Below, in pieces: positions 1-9,508 of a DNA stretch of 41,936 bases (within the stretch, counting starts at the first letter, position 1; the number at the start of each line of letters is the position of its first letter). Made by a program: the position numbers and the translations under genes. Below the pieces are notes generated by a model that did not search any database, was not told the origin of the DNA, and saw only the letters and a list, made by a program, of their open reading frames with translations. Source of the stretch: an uncultured Clostridium sp. (lineage in GTDB: Bacteria > Bacillota > Clostridia > Clostridiales > Clostridiaceae); assembly GCA_934746015.1 (NCBI GenBank), contig CAKVEW010000030.1, forward strand, positions 1 through 41,936. The letters run 5' to 3'.

Positions 1-1
1 C

Positions 2-77
2 CTAGACTTTTAAAGTCTGGGGTTTATTTATTTTATCAAAAAAGGAGCTGTGCACTAACTTTTAGTGCGACAGCCCC
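2..77. repeat. 76-bp terminal repeat, left copy (inverted relative to right end)
   Basis: Bases 2-77 are the exact reverse complement of 41861-41936, and identity stops at base 78. The unit has an outer palindrome (AGACTTT/AAAGTCT around base 10) and an inner long hairpin that works as a terminator. The repeat reaches the window edge on both sides, so its true length is unknown. Confidence 0.95.
38..77 (-). terminator. intrinsic terminator of the orphan membrane protein gene
   Basis: Read on the minus strand, a GGGGCTGTCGCACTAA arm pairs with TTAGTGCACAGCTCC (one bulge and one G-U pair) and is followed by TTTTTT. It begins 34 bases after the stop codon of the gene at 111-1490. Confidence 0.85.
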
Positions 78-110
78 ATTTTCTAAATTTAAATTATTTC
101 TTGAAAGTAA

Positions 111-1490
111 TCACTCTTTATCCTTTGTAGTAAAAGTAACAACATGTTGTCTCATGTTAGCGCTAAAACTTAAATTTTGCTTTTCTATTTCAGAATAAGG
201 TATTCTAAAAGGATGGCTTAAATGCTTATAATTCACAATATTATTTCCTGCTATAGTCCCTTCAGGAATATTTATTTTATAAAAAACATATCCTCTTTGA
301 TTAGTTGAATTATAAGGGTAATTTATAACTCCTGTAATTCTTTCCCCTTGACTTTCATAACCAAAGATATCTTTACTTGTAATTAAACCACCACTTAATC
401 TAGGGATTTTAGCAAAATAATCTCTATCTTCACTTTCATACAATAATCTTCCATTTATAAGTTCTAAAGGCCGAGAATTACCAATTTCAAAGCCAGCTTG
501 CCAATAAGGTCCCTCATTTCCCCAATCAAAATATTCAATTGCATACATTTCATTATACATAAGTTCAACAAAAATGCTTGTTGCCTTAAAAGAATTTTTA
601 GAATTATTATTAAAGCTTAAATTGTCACTTGAAGTTTCTATGTTTATTATATTTTTAAGCATAGCAATATCTTCATCAGCTATATCTTTAACTATATCTA
701 TTGGAACTCCATTATCTATTAATTTATTTCTAGTACCAAATTCTTTTACAGGAGTAGTTTCAATAGGCTCTAAATTAATGTGATTAAATAATACACAGCA
801 AACTCCAACTACAAAAATACAACTTATAGTATAAAAGAAGTAAAAAGTCTTTTTATTAAAAGGTATTCGTTCTTTTACATATTTACATTTAACATTTTCA
901 AGCTGATATCCTAATTTATTTATAGAGCTAATACTATAAAAATAATAAATAATCGTTGGAATAAATATAATCCAAATTCCACCTAAGCCTGTTATAGCAA
1001 GGATAACAATTATAATTCTCCATATAATTAGCCCTAAGATAGGATCTTTTCTAGGTATTATATTTTCTTTTTCTAAAATACTATTTATACCTTTTCTAAA
1101 TATAACAAGAAAGCTTATTTGAAATACTGTTGATAAAACTGCCAAAACTATAGTATTTCCCCCATTGACATTTAAAGGTGTATTTACATATATTAAGCTT
1201 AATATATTAAATATTAAATTTACAATAGAAAAAATACTTGCTTTGTAAAATGCTTTATTCTCATTTTTTAAATTACGAAATCCTAAATATAAAAACATCG
1301 CTCCAAAACTTGGTAAAATATATTGTAGCCATAAGAAATTAAAAGTTACTAAAGTAAACATAAATCCAAATGCAATATATCTAATAGATTCATGCCAAAA
1401 ATTTTCAAATGAATTCTCATTTAAACTTATTGAGAATTCATTTGAATTATTTCCATTGAAATCACTTATTATAGAATCATTATCCCTCAT
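111..1490 (-). CDS. polytopic membrane protein of unknown function
   Basis: This 459-residue protein is not recognised. It has a polar, Asn/Ser-rich N-terminal stretch (1-35), about five hydrophobic segments near 37-72, 83-101, 113-133, 155-190 and 218-238, and then a soluble C-terminal half (about 240-459). The soluble half is rich in aromatic residues and probably lies outside the cytoplasm. The start is ATG after AGGGGATAGGT. Upstream, TTGTTA (1549-1554) and TAAAAT (1526-1531) form a promoter with a 17-bp spacer, and the gene ends at a strong terminator, so it is probably transcribed alone. No catalytic motif is visible; an envelope or sensing role would be a guess. Confidence 0.7.
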   Translation of the reverse strand: MRDNDSIISDFNGNNSNEFSISLNENSFENFWHESIRYIAFGFMFTLVTFNFLWLQYILPSFGAMFLYLGFRNLKNENKAFYKASIFSIVNLIFNILSLIYVNTPLNVNGGNTIVLAVLSTVFQISFLVIFRKGINSILEKENIIPRKDPILGLIIWRIIIVILAITGLGGIWIIFIPTIIYYFYSISSINKLGYQLENVKCKYVKERIPFNKKTFYFFYTISCIFVVGVCCVLFNHINLEPIETTPVKEFGTRNKLIDNGVPIDIVKDIADEDIAMLKNIINIETSSDNLSFNNNSKNSFKATSIFVELMYNEMYAIEYFDWGNEGPYWQAGFEIGNSRPLELINGRLLYESEDRDYFAKIPRLSGGLITSKDIFGYESQGERITGVINYPYNSTNQRGYVFYKINIPEGTIAGNNIVNYKHLSHPFRIPYSEIEKQNLSFSANMRQHVVTFTTKDKE

Positions 1491-1525
1491 ACCTATCCCC
1501 TTATTTCATCTCCATATACAACTTA

Positions 1526-1554
1526 ATTTTACATCCTTAAGTAATAAATAACAA
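1526..1554 (-). promoter_or_regulatory. predicted vegetative promoter of the 111-1490 gene
   Basis: The minus strand reads TTGTTA, 17 bases, TAAAAT. It lies 36-64 bases upstream of the ATG and just past the gpmI terminator. Confidence 0.5.
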
Positions 1555-1572
1555 TTTTAAAATTCTCCTTAT

Positions 1573-1600
1573 AAAAAAAACGCAACCTTTAGTTGCGCCT
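1573..1600 (-). terminator. intrinsic terminator after gpmI
   Basis: On the minus strand, the CGCAAC/GTTGCG hairpin with a short AAAG-type loop is followed by eight T residues. It starts 13 bases after the gpmI stop. Confidence 0.9.
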
Positions 1601-1612
1601 CTTTACTATTGA

Positions 1613-3139
1613 TTATTCATTAACTATTAAGCATTCTCCAGTCATTTCTGATGGTGCTTCAAGTCCCATTTCATTTAACATAGTAGGTGCTATATCTGCT
1701 AGCTTACCTTCTTTTAATGTTCTTCCTTCAATGTTATTTGAAACCCATAGGAATGGAACTGGATCTGTAGTATGAGCAGTAAATGGATTTCCTGTTGAGA
1801 AATCAATCATTATTTCTGCATTACCATGGTCAGCAGTTATAAATAATGTTCCATCTTTTTCTAATATCTTATTTGCTACTCTTCCTAAGCATTCATCCAC
1901 AGTTTCTATAGCCTTTACAGCTGCTTCCATTACACCTGTATGACCAACCATATCTGGGTTAGCATAGTTTAATATAATCATATCGTAAGTATCTGAGTCA
2001 ATTCTCTTAATTAATTCATCAGTTACTTCATAAGCACTCATTTCTGGTTTTAAATCATAAGTTGCAACCTTTGGAGATGATATTAAAGCTCTATCTTCTC
2101 CAGCATATTCCTTTTCAACTCCACCATTAAAGAAGAAAGTAACATGAGCATATTTTTCTGTTTCAGCAATTCTTAATTGATTTAATCCCTTATTTGAAAC
2201 ATATTCGCCTAAAGTATTACTTATACTTTGTGGTTTATATGCAACATTTACACCTTCTAAAGTTTTATCATATTGAGTCATTGTAACAAATGTTAAGTTT
2301 AATGTTTCTCTATTAAATCCAGTGAATTCTTTATCATTAATAGCTCTAGTTATTTCTCTAGCTCTATCTGGTCTAAAGTTGAAGAATATTACAGAGTCTC
2401 CATTCTTAATCATTCCATTTTGATCTATTACAGCTGGTAAAACAAATTCATCTGTCTTATTGTCATTATATGACTTTTCCATAGCTTCAACTGCTGATGA
2501 TACCATTTCACCTTTTCCAAGAACCATAGCATTATAAGCAAGCTCAACTCTTTCCCATCTGTTATCTCTATCCATTGCGTAGTATCTACCTGATATAGTA
2601 GCTATTTTACCTACACCAATTTCTTTCATATATTTTTCAATTTCAATTATATAATCTTTTCCTGATGATGGCGGAACGTCTCTTCCATCCATAAATGCAT
2701 GAACATATACATTTTGTAATCCTGCATCTTTTGCTAATCTTAATAATCCTTTTAAATGATCTATGTGTGAGTGAACTCCACCATCTGATAATAATCCCAT
2801 TAAGTGAAGTGCAGTGTTATTTTCTTTTGCATTTTTTATTGCTAAAGTTAATGCTTCATTCTTGAAAAATCCACCATCTTCAATTTCCTTAGTTATTCTA
2901 GTTAATTCTTGATATATAATTCTTCCAGCACCAATATTTAAGTGTCCTACTTCTGAGTTACCCATTTGTCCATCAGGTAATCCTACAAATAATCCACTTG
3001 CTTGTAACTTAGTATGGGGATATGTTGCAATTAATCTATCAAAATTTGGTTTTTTTGCTGCTTCAACAGCATTTCCATCTGACTTTGGAGCTATTCCAAA
3101 TCCATCTAATATCATTAACATTACAGGTTTCTTCGCCAT
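1613..3139 (-). CDS. gpmI: 2,3-bisphosphoglycerate-independent phosphoglycerate mutase
   Basis: This enzyme interconverts 3- and 2-phosphoglycerate in cytoplasmic glycolysis and belongs to the dimanganese, alkaline-phosphatase-like type. The 508 residues show the N-terminal metal motif LDGFGIAP, the phosphoserine loop [16 protein letters not shown], and the C-terminal metal motif TADHGNAE; the length is normal. The start is set at the ATG of MAKKP because GGAGGG sits 4 bases before it; an ATG four codons upstream overlaps that ribosome binding site. The gene follows the glycolytic operon, but a terminator and a good promoter separate it from tpiA, so it can be expressed on its own. Clostridia need this enzyme in spore germination and growth (family knowledge). 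Confidence 0.97.
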   Translation of the reverse strand: MAKKPVMLMILDGFGIAPKSDGNAVEAAKKPNFDRLIATYPHTKLQASGLFVGLPDGQMGNSEVGHLNIGAGRIIYQELTRITKEIEDGGFFKNEALTLAIKNAKENNTALHLMGLLSDGGVHSHIDHLKGLLRLAKDAGLQNVYVHAFMDGRDVPPSSGKDYIIEIEKYMKEIGVGKIATISGRYYAMDRDNRWERVELAYNAMVLGKGEMVSSAVEAMEKSYNDNKTDEFVLPAVIDQNGMIKNGDSVIFFNFRPDRAREITRAINDKEFTGFNRETLNLTFVTMTQYDKTLEGVNVAYKPQSISNTLGEYVSNKGLNQLRIAETEKYAHVTFFFNGGVEKEYAGEDRALISSPKVATYDLKPEMSAYEVTDELIKRIDSDTYDMIILNYANPDMVGHTGVMEAAVKAIETVDECLGRVANKILEKDGTLFITADHGNAEIMIDFSTGNPFTAHTTDPVPFLWVSNNIEGRTLKEGKLADIAPTMLNEMGLEAPSEMTGECLIVNE

Positions 3140-3220
3140 AATTCCCTCCAAATTGTTGTAATCTATATTTGAAACTCTATTGACAATAATATAATATTAT
3201 CTTTCTTTAATTTCCACTAT

Positions 3221-3249
3221 ATTATACTATAATTAATATAATTAAACAA
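3221..3249 (-). promoter_or_regulatory. predicted gpmI promoter
   Basis: The minus strand reads TTGTTT, a 17-base spacer, then TATAAT. The implied 5' UTR is about 75 nt. It lies downstream of the tpiA terminator, so gpmI is uncoupled from the cggR operon. Confidence 0.65.
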
Positions 3250-3331
3250 TAAATGTGCTCATTAGTTAAACCTTTGCAGAAAATAATTATTAAAAGTAAC
3301 TTTACATTCAACTAATTTTATTTAATATATT

Positions 3332-3376
3332 AAAAAGGCTATATAATAATTATCTTATAACCATTATACAGCCTTT
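3332..3376 (-). terminator. intrinsic terminator after tpiA
   Basis: On the minus strand, AAAGGCT.TATAAT pairs with ATTATA.AGCCTTT across a loop of about 15 bases and runs into TTTTTAA. It begins just after the tpiA stop and closes the cggR-gap-pgk-tpiA unit. Confidence 0.85.
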
Positions 3377-3382
3377 AATTAA

Positions 3383-4129
3383 TTAAAAGTTAACTATTTG
3401 TGAAAAATCAGCTGGAACTAAGCTAGCTCCACCAACTAAAGCACCATCTATGTCAGACATAGCCATTTGATCTTTAATTGTATTTGGCTTAACTGATCCG
3501 CCGTATTGAATTCTTACTTTATCAGCAACTTCTTTTCCGAACATTTCAGCTACTACATTTCTTATAGCCTTTATTGTTTCGTTAGCTTGTTCATTAGTAG
3601 CAGTTTTACCTGTTCCTATTGCCCAGATTGGTTCGTAAGCAATTACAACTTTTTCAGCTAATTCCTTTGATAAACCTTCTAAATCCGCCTTAATTTGAGC
3701 TCCAACAACTTCATTAGTTGTTCCATTTTCTCTTTGCTCTAAGCTTTCACCACAGCAAAGAATTGGAGTTAAATTATGTGCAAATGCAGCCTTAACTTTC
3801 TTATTTAAAGCTTCATCAGTTTCATTGAAGTATTCTCTTCTTTCACTATGTCCTAATACAACATAGCTAACTCCCATAGCTTCTAACATTCCTGGAGCAA
3901 CTTCACCAGTGAAAGCTCCCTTTTCTTCAAAGTGCATGTTTTGAGCAGCAACTTTGATATTTGATCCTTCTACTGCTTTTAATACAGCATCTAAGCAAAC
4001 AAAAGTAGGACATACTACAACATCACATGTTGCATTAGCTACTAATGGCTTTAATTCTTCTACAACTTTTACAGCTTCTGCTGGAGTGTAATGCATCTTC
4101 CAGTTTCCAGCTATTATTGGTTTTCTCAT
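3383..4129 (-). CDS. tpiA: triosephosphate isomerase
   Basis: This enzyme interconverts dihydroxyacetone phosphate and glyceraldehyde 3-phosphate. The 248-residue TIM barrel shows the N-terminal GNWKMH with catalytic Lys, LGHSERR with catalytic His, [12 protein letters not shown] with catalytic Glu, and the phosphate loops GGSVK and GGAS. The ATG before [10 protein letters not shown] is preferred because GAGGTGA is placed correctly upstream; a GTG three codons earlier lies inside that ribosome binding site. It is the fourth gene of the glycolytic operon and is separated from pgk by a 160-bp gap filled by a palindromic repeat. Confidence 0.97.
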   Translation of the reverse strand: MRKPIIAGNWKMHYTPAEAVKVVEELKPLVANATCDVVVCPTFVCLDAVLKAVEGSNIKVAAQNMHFEEKGAFTGEVAPGMLEAMGVSYVVLGHSERREYFNETDEALNKKVKAAFAHNLTPILCCGESLEQRENGTTNEVVGAQIKADLEGLSKELAEKVVIAYEPIWAIGTGKTATNEQANETIKAIRNVVAEMFGKEVADKVRIQYGGSVKPNTIKDQMAMSDIDGALVGGASLVPADFSQIVNF

Positions 4130-4151
4130 TAAAATCACCTCATATTCAAAT

Positions 4152-4287
4152 TAAGAATGAAGAATTAAGAATGAAAAATTAATGAAATTATTCAACAAAG
4201 TTGAATAATAAAATAATTTGATAACTCCACATAAGTGGAGTTATTTCCTTAATTCTACATTTTACATTATTCATTTTACATTTTACA
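4152..4287. repeat. palindromic dispersed-repeat element between pgk and tpiA
   Basis: The pgk-tpiA gap is filled by a low-complexity element with roughly inverted A-rich/T-rich ends (AAGAATGAAGAATTAAGAATG on the left, T-rich on the right) and two perfect internal hairpins: ATTATTCAAC/GTTGAATAAT (4187-4209) and ATAACTCCAC/GTGGAGTTAT (4221-4244). Bases 4247-4275 match 41720-41748 in inverse orientation at 28 of 29 positions, so the element is part of a family. It is probably transcribed within the operon and could act as an mRNA structure. Confidence 0.7.
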
Positions 4288-4299
4288 AATAGATTTATT

Positions 4300-5478
4300 C
4301 TATTTGTTATTTAGTGCTTCTATTCCTGGTAAAGCCTTACCTTCTAAGAATTCTAGAGAAGCTCCACCACCTGTTGAGATGTGAGTCATCTTATCTCCAA
4401 ATCCTAAGATATTAACAGCTGCAGCTGAGTCTCCTCCTCCGATAACTGTTGTTGCATCTGCATCAGCCATAGCCTTAGCAACTGCAATTGTTCCTTTATT
4501 GAAGTTTTCGAATTCGAATACTCCCATTGGTCCGTTCCATATAACTGTTTTAGCATCTTTAATTGCATCAGCATATAAAATTTCAGTCTTAGGTCCGATA
4601 TCTAATCCCATGCTTCCAGCTGGTATGTTTTGATCTTCAGTTATCACTGGTTCTACATCTTTGAATTCTGTAGCAACTCTGTGGTCAACTGGTAATAAGA
4701 ACTTAACTCCCTTTGCAGCTGCCTTTTCAATCATTTCTTTAGCGTAATCAATTCTATCTGCTTCTACTAAAGATGATCCTACTTCATATCCTTGAGCCTT
4801 TAAGAATGTATAAGCCATTCCTCCACCTATGATTAATGTATCAACTTTTTCTAATAAGTTGTTGATAACAGCTATCTTATCTGAAACCTTAGCTCCACCT
4901 AATATAGCAACAAATGGTCTAACTGGATTATTAACAGCTTCTCCTAAGAATTTTAATTCTTTTTGAATTAAGTATCCACATACAGCTGTATCTACAAATT
5001 TAGTAACTCCAACTGTTGAACAGTGAGCTCTGTGAGCTGTACCAAATGCATCATTTACAAATATATCAGCTAATGAAGCTAATTCTTTTGAGAATACATC
5101 ATCATTCTTAGTTTCTTCTTTTCTGCATCTTGTATTTTCTAATAATACAACATCTCCATCTTTCATTGCTTCTACAGCTGCTCTAGCATTTGCTCCTACA
5201 ACTTCTTCATCTCTTGCAAATACTACTTCTTTGTTTAGCATTTCGCTTAATCTCTTAGCAACTGGAGCTAATGATTTAGATGCATCTTTTCCTAAGTGTG
5301 AGCAAAGAATAACTTTTGCACCATTATTTATTAGGTAATTGATTGTTGGTAATGCACCATTTAATCTATTTTCGTCAGTTATAACTCCATCCTTTAGTGG
5401 AACATTAAAGTCACATCTTACTAAAACTCTTTTGCCTTTAACATCTATATCTTCGATAGTTTTCTTATTAAAGCTCAT
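4300..5478 (-). CDS. pgk: phosphoglycerate kinase
   Basis: This enzyme transfers the acyl phosphate of 1,3-bisphosphoglycerate to ADP, the first ATP-yielding step of glycolysis. The 392-residue monomer shows RCDFNVPL near the N terminus, the substrate motif CSHLGKD, the central [11 protein letters not shown], the interdomain region around NGPMGVFE, and GGGDSAAA with the nucleotide-binding C-domain. The start is an ATG after AAGAGGTGA. It lies between gap and tpiA in the order usual for Firmicutes and is presumably under CggR control through the upstream promoter. Confidence 0.97.
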   Translation of the reverse strand: MSFNKKTIEDIDVKGKRVLVRCDFNVPLKDGVITDENRLNGALPTINYLINNGAKVILCSHLGKDASKSLAPVAKRLSEMLNKEVVFARDEEVVGANARAAVEAMKDGDVVLLENTRCRKEETKNDDVFSKELASLADIFVNDAFGTAHRAHCSTVGVTKFVDTAVCGYLIQKELKFLGEAVNNPVRPFVAILGGAKVSDKIAVINNLLEKVDTLIIGGGMAYTFLKAQGYEVGSSLVEADRIDYAKEMIEKAAAKGVKFLLPVDHRVATEFKDVEPVITEDQNIPAGSMGLDIGPKTEILYADAIKDAKTVIWNGPMGVFEFENFNKGTIAVAKAMADADATTVIGGGDSAAAVNILGFGDKMTHISTGGGASLEFLEGKALPGIEALNNK

Positions 5479-5541
5479 TTATTTCACCTCTTAATTTATT
5501 TTTATATTTATAAAAACCGAAATTATTTGCTTAATTTAAAA

Positions 5542-5580
5542 TTGGCCTGGCCTCATAGATTTTCTATAAAACCAGACCAA
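5542..5580 (-). other. stable hairpin in the gap-pgk intergenic region
   Basis: On the minus strand, TTGGTCTGG pairs with CCAGGCCAA, and an inner ATAGA/TCTAT helix extends the stem. No T-run follows (TTTTAAATT), so full termination is doubtful. It may instead stabilise the 3' end of gap mRNA or reduce read-through into pgk (inference). Confidence 0.55.
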
Positions 5581-5620
5581 ATTTTATTACCTAAATTAAA
5601 ATATTTACTTAACTATTTAA

Positions 5621-6619
5621 TTATCTAGTTACGAAGTATTTTAAAGTTCTGATTAATTGGTTAGTGTATGACATTTCATTGTCGTACCAAGCAGCAACTT
5701 TAACTAATTGTTCTTCGCCAACTGTCATAACCTTAGTTTGTGTTGCATCGAATAATGAACCAAATGTGATTCCGATTACGTCTGATGAAACTATTTCATC
5801 TTCTGTGTAACCAAATGATTCGTTAGCAGCAGCCTTCATAGCAGCGTTTATTTCTTCAACAGTTGCTTTCTTATCTAAAGTTACAACTAATTCAGTTAAT
5901 GAACCAGTAACAACTGGAACTCTTTGAGCACCACCATCTAATTTTCCTTTTAATTCTGGAATAACTAAACCAATTGCTTTAGCAGCTCCAGTTGAGTTTG
6001 GAACGATGTTAGCAGCAGCAGCTCTTCCTCTTCTTAAATCGCCTTTTCCATGAGGACCATCTAATGTGTTTTGGTCATTAGTGTAAGCGTGGATAGTTGT
6101 CATAAATCCTTTTTGGATTCCGAACTTGTCGTTTAATACTTTAGCCATTGGAGCTAAGCAGTTTGTAGTACATGAAGCACCTGAAATAACTGTTTCAGTA
6201 CCATCTAATATATCATTATTTACGTTGAATACTACTGTCTTTATATCTCCAGTTGCAGGAGCTGATATAACAACTTTCTTAGCACCAGCTTGTAAGTGTA
6301 AACCTGCTTTTTCTTGAGAAGTAAAGAATCCAGTACATTCTAAAACTACGTCAACATTTAATTCTTTCCATGGTAAGTCAGCAGGATTTCTTTCAGCAGT
6401 AACTTTTATTTCTTTTCCGTTAACTACGAAAGCTCCTTCTTTAACTTCGATTTCTCCGTTGAATCTTCCTTGTGAAGAGTCATATTTAAATAAGTGAGCT
6501 AAAGTCTTAGCATCAGTTAAGTCATTGATTGCTACCACATTGAATTCTGGGTTTTCAATCATTAATCTTAATGCTAATCTTCCTATTCTTCCAAAACCAT
6601 TAATTGCTACATTTACCAT
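5621..6619 (-). CDS. gap: NAD-dependent glyceraldehyde-3-phosphate dehydrogenase
   Basis: This enzyme oxidises glyceraldehyde 3-phosphate to 1,3-bisphosphoglycerate with reduction of NAD. The 332 residues begin with the Rossmann motif NGFGRIGR; Asp in AINDLTD fits NAD preference. The active-site segment [12 protein letters not shown] carries the catalytic Cys, and the C-terminal WYDNEMSYT is typical. The ATG is chosen because AGGAGG lies 9 bases upstream; a TTG two codons earlier would be only 3 bases from it. The gene directly follows cggR, whose product controls it in related Firmicutes. Confidence 0.97.
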   Translation of the reverse strand: MVNVAINGFGRIGRLALRLMIENPEFNVVAINDLTDAKTLAHLFKYDSSQGRFNGEIEVKEGAFVVNGKEIKVTAERNPADLPWKELNVDVVLECTGFFTSQEKAGLHLQAGAKKVVISAPATGDIKTVVFNVNNDILDGTETVISGASCTTNCLAPMAKVLNDKFGIQKGFMTTIHAYTNDQNTLDGPHGKGDLRRGRAAAANIVPNSTGAAKAIGLVIPELKGKLDGGAQRVPVVTGSLTELVVTLDKKATVEEINAAMKAAANESFGYTEDEIVSSDVIGITFGSLFDATQTKVMTVGEEQLVKVAAWYDNEMSYTNQLIRTLKYFVTR

Positions 6620-6671
6620 TTGCAATTACCTCCTAAAAATAGTTATATTTAAAATTTTTAAAATTTTAAGC

Positions 6672-7709
6672 TTATTTATTGTGTTCTTTAATATACTCCA
6701 CAATTTTTCTGCCAGCTGCTTCGTCTGTTACTAAAACTGCATTATGATTATTCATCATAGTAGCAATAATAGCATCAACTTTATTTTCCCCAGCTGCAAC
6801 AGCAATATGTGTGTTAATTTTTCTTGCTTCATTAATATTTATTCCAATAGAAGTATTTTCTGATACAACCTGTGAATCTTTATTGAAGTAACATCCAAAA
6901 GCTTCACCAACAGCTCCAAGAGCTTTTAATTTGTCGTATTCTTCCTTTGATACATCTCTTTTCTCAGCCATTACTAAGGCTTCACCAATACCATATATTA
7001 AAATATCTGATTTGTGTATATTATCTATTACTTCTTTTATTTCTTTTTCCTTTAATAAAGTATCTAAAAGGCTTAAGCTAAGATTCTCTGGAATATGAAG
7101 CAATTTATAAGAACCATTTAATTTTTGTGCTAGAGATGCAGCCAAAGTGTTTGCTTGTATTTCAACCTTTCTTCCCATACCACCTCTTGCAGGAAGTACT
7201 AATATATTTGAAAGATTGTTTATTTTAGGTACAGCTTCTACAAATTCCTTAATAGTATTTCCACCTGTTAGGGCTATTATATTATTGTCTCTAATTATTG
7301 ATTTTAAGTAGTTTGCTGTAGCTTTACCAAGGTCTTTTAATATGGTCTTATTTTTCTTTACATCTCCTGGAACAATTACTACATCTTTTAATCCAAGGAA
7401 AGATTTTATATTTTCTTCTATATCTGATAGTCCTTTTATTTCATGTATAAAATCTTTTAATCTGTCTACAATTTCTTGTCCTTCTTCAGTTACTGTCATC
7501 CCCGGAGTATTAATTTCAATTAGATTTTGAGATTTTAAGAAGTTTATTTCACTTCTTACTATTCTTTCACTTAAATCTAACTGATTTGCTAAAACTCGTC
7601 TTCCGATTGGCTGATTATAATATATAGTCCTAAGTATACTATATCTTTTATCAAGGACTTCTACAAGTTCAGGAACTATTTTTTTTTGTAAAGACAATAT
7701 TTCCTGCAC
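6672..7709 (-). CDS. cggR: central glycolytic genes regulator (SorC/DeoR-type repressor)
   Basis: CggR represses the gap operon until fructose 1,6-bisphosphate is bound (known for Bacillus). The protein has an N-terminal helix-turn-helix (about 15-70, with QPIGRRVLANQLDLSERIVR) and a C-terminal sugar-phosphate-binding domain (about 90-340, with ALTGGNTIKEF and LPARGGMG). The start is set at GTG: AAAGGAGGG lies 7 bases upstream, and the resulting N terminus (QEILSLQKKIVPELVEVL) aligns with Bacillus CggR from memory. A longer reading of 18 extra codons would run through the operator. It is the first gene of the operon, giving autoregulation. Length is 345 residues, normal for the family. Confidence 0.93.
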   Translation of the reverse strand: MQEILSLQKKIVPELVEVLDKRYSILRTIYYNQPIGRRVLANQLDLSERIVRSEINFLKSQNLIEINTPGMTVTEEGQEIVDRLKDFIHEIKGLSDIEENIKSFLGLKDVVIVPGDVKKNKTILKDLGKATANYLKSIIRDNNIIALTGGNTIKEFVEAVPKINNLSNILVLPARGGMGRKVEIQANTLAASLAQKLNGSYKLLHIPENLSLSLLDTLLKEKEIKEVIDNIHKSDILIYGIGEALVMAEKRDVSKEEYDKLKALGAVGEAFGCYFNKDSQVVSENTSIGININEARKINTHIAVAAGENKVDAIIATMMNNHNAVLVTDEAAGRKIVEYIKEHNK

Positions 7710-7736
7710 AGTCCAACCCTCCTTTGGTCTAAAAAA

Positions 7737-7763
7737 GTCCCACACCTTATTAAAATGTCCCAC
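7737..7763 (-). promoter_or_regulatory. CggR operator: two direct GTGGGAC repeats
   Basis: The minus strand carries GTGGGACATTTT and GTGGGACTTTTT exactly 20 bp apart, two helical turns. Bacillus CggR binds direct repeats with a GGGAC core downstream of its promoter (established), and this pair has the same arrangement about 30-55 bases upstream of the cggR start. Confidence 0.8.
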
Positions 7764-7770
7764 AAATATT

Positions 7771-7776
7771 ATTATA
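7771..7776 (-). promoter_or_regulatory. likely -10 element of the cggR operon promoter
   Basis: TATAAT on the minus strand sits 8 bp upstream of the first GTGGGAC repeat. The -35 hexamer is weak (TTTTAA at 17 bp), so this call rests on the -10 and the context. Confidence 0.4.
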
Positions 7777-7914
7777 AAACACTTCTATGAAATTTAAAAG
7801 CATTTTCTTTAAAATTTCCCAAAAGTTTTTACAATATTTTATTATATTACCTGCAAAGAGGAAAGCTACTATAAAATTTTTTTATATATTTAACTTTCCT
7901 CTTTTATATACTTT

Positions 7915-9297
7915 TTATTCTATTCTTTTTCTTTTACTTGAAGATTTTATTTCAAGCTCTTCCCTATATTTGGCAACTGTTCTTCTTGATATGCTCAAGT
8001 TATTTTCATTTAATTTGTCACATATTGCTTGATCTGATAAAGGCTTCTTTTTATCTTCTTTTTCAATCATATCTTTTATTTGCTTTTTAATATTTATTAC
8101 TGCAACTTCTTCTCCATCACCTTTATTTACACTTAATCCTGTAGTAAATAAATCCTTTATTTTTACTGTTCCAAAATTAGTTAATATATATTTATCCTTA
8201 ACTGCTCTACTAACTGTAGATTCATGAATCCCTAGGATTTCTGCCATATCTTTTAATGTCATTGGCTTTAAATATTTTTGACCCTTATCAAAATAATCTT
8301 TTTGATTTTCTACAACTTTTTCTAGTATCTTTAGTAAAGTACTTTTTCTTTGTTCAATACTTTTAATTAAAAACATTGCACTACTTAATTTTTCTTTTAC
8401 ATAATTTTCAGTATTTTTATCCTCTTTATTATTTAAGGCATCTTTATATATATTACTAATAGATAATCTTGGTATAACTCCCTCATTCATAATAACAAAA
8501 TATTCACCATCAATTTTTCTAATGGCAGCATCAGGAATTATATACTTAACATCATCGCCAGTATAGAATCCTCTTGAAGGTTTTGGCTCTAATTTTTTTA
8601 TTATGTCTCCTAAATCTTGGGCTTCCTTGGGTGTTATTTTTAGATTTTTTGCTATTACATTAAATTTATTGTCTGCAATTAAATCTAGATACTCATCAAT
8701 AATTATTTCTAAATTATCATCTAATAATCCTTTTTTTATTAACTGGATCTTTAGGCACTCCTTTAGATCTCTAGCTCCTATCCCATCAGGTTCTAAATCT
8801 TGAAGTATCTCTAAAGCTTCCTTCCCTAATTCTAAAGAAATATTAAGTTCATTGCATATTTCCTCTAGAGGCATGTCCAAATATCCCCTGCTATCAATGT
8901 TTTCTATCATATAAGATACAATAGCCTTCTTATATTCGTCTTCTTCACTTTCAATTAGTTGTTCTTGTAAATATTCAGTAAGTGATTCTTTTTCTGAAAT
9001 AAAATTAAAAGGTGACACATCATCATCTTTATTGTACTCACCATAGCTTTGAGAACCATAGTTATCAAACTCTAAGTACTTAATCATTTCTTTATAATCA
9101 ATTTTATCTTCATTTTTTTTATCTTCTTGAACAAAATCAAAATCTCCCTCAAGAATTGGATTTTCTAGAAATTCATTTTCAATATATTCTCTTAAATCGT
9201 AAGTGGACATTTGTAGTAGTTTTATGGAAAGTTGCATTTGCTGAGTCATTATTAACTTTTGTTCTTGAGCAAGATTTAAATTAAAATCTAATTTCAT
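7915..9297 (-). CDS. rpoN: RNA polymerase sigma-54 factor
   Basis: RpoN directs RNA polymerase to -24/-12 promoters and needs an ATP-driven enhancer-binding activator to open them. The 460-residue protein has the Gln/Leu-rich region I (about 1-50, NLAQEQKLIMTQQMQLSIKLLQM), an acidic region II, the core-binding domain, the helix-turn-helix (LGIHESTVSRAVKDKY) and a C-terminal RpoN box (SRRTVAKYREEL). The ATG of MKLDFN is chosen since AAGGTGG lies just before it. It is adjacent to cggR, as in several clostridia. No activator gene and no clear -24/-12 promoter was found here. Confidence 0.96.
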   Translation of the reverse strand: MKLDFNLNLAQEQKLIMTQQMQLSIKLLQMSTYDLREYIENEFLENPILEGDFDFVQEDKKNEDKIDYKEMIKYLEFDNYGSQSYGEYNKDDDVSPFNFISEKESLTEYLQEQLIESEEDEYKKAIVSYMIENIDSRGYLDMPLEEICNELNISLELGKEALEILQDLEPDGIGARDLKECLKIQLIKKGLLDDNLEIIIDEYLDLIADNKFNVIAKNLKITPKEAQDLGDIIKKLEPKPSRGFYTGDDVKYIIPDAAIRKIDGEYFVIMNEGVIPRLSISNIYKDALNNKEDKNTENYVKEKLSSAMFLIKSIEQRKSTLLKILEKVVENQKDYFDKGQKYLKPMTLKDMAEILGIHESTVSRAVKDKYILTNFGTVKIKDLFTTGLSVNKGDGEEVAVINIKKQIKDMIEKEDKKKPLSDQAICDKLNENNLSISRRTVAKYREELEIKSSSKRKRIE

Positions 9298-9419
9298 AAG
9301 TACCACCTTCATTCATTAAACTATAACTGTATTGTTAGTAATAATCCTTTTCTTTAATAATAGTATAATATTTAAGTAAACGTTATATCAAGTATGAAAA
9401 TTTTTTTATCTTCTTTCAT

Positions 9420-9446
9420 AAAAAAGGAGCTGTCTAAGCAGCTCCA
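9420..9446 (-). terminator. intrinsic terminator after degV
   Basis: The minus strand reads GGAGCTG-CTTAGA-CAGCTCC followed by TTTTTT. It closes the trmL-degV transcript. The stem sequence resembles those at both window ends and after pssA. Confidence 0.85.
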
Positions 9447-9508
9447 AATTACACTGTGCAAAAGCACCTTAATCTCTTATTATTAATATAAATAAATATA
9501 ATTTCTAA

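Noticed and set aside
7915..9297. Sigma-54-dependent promoters or activators near rpoN
   Set aside because: No convincing GG-N10-GC motif upstream of any gene and no AAA+ activator gene was found; PrkA's ATPase domain is of another type.
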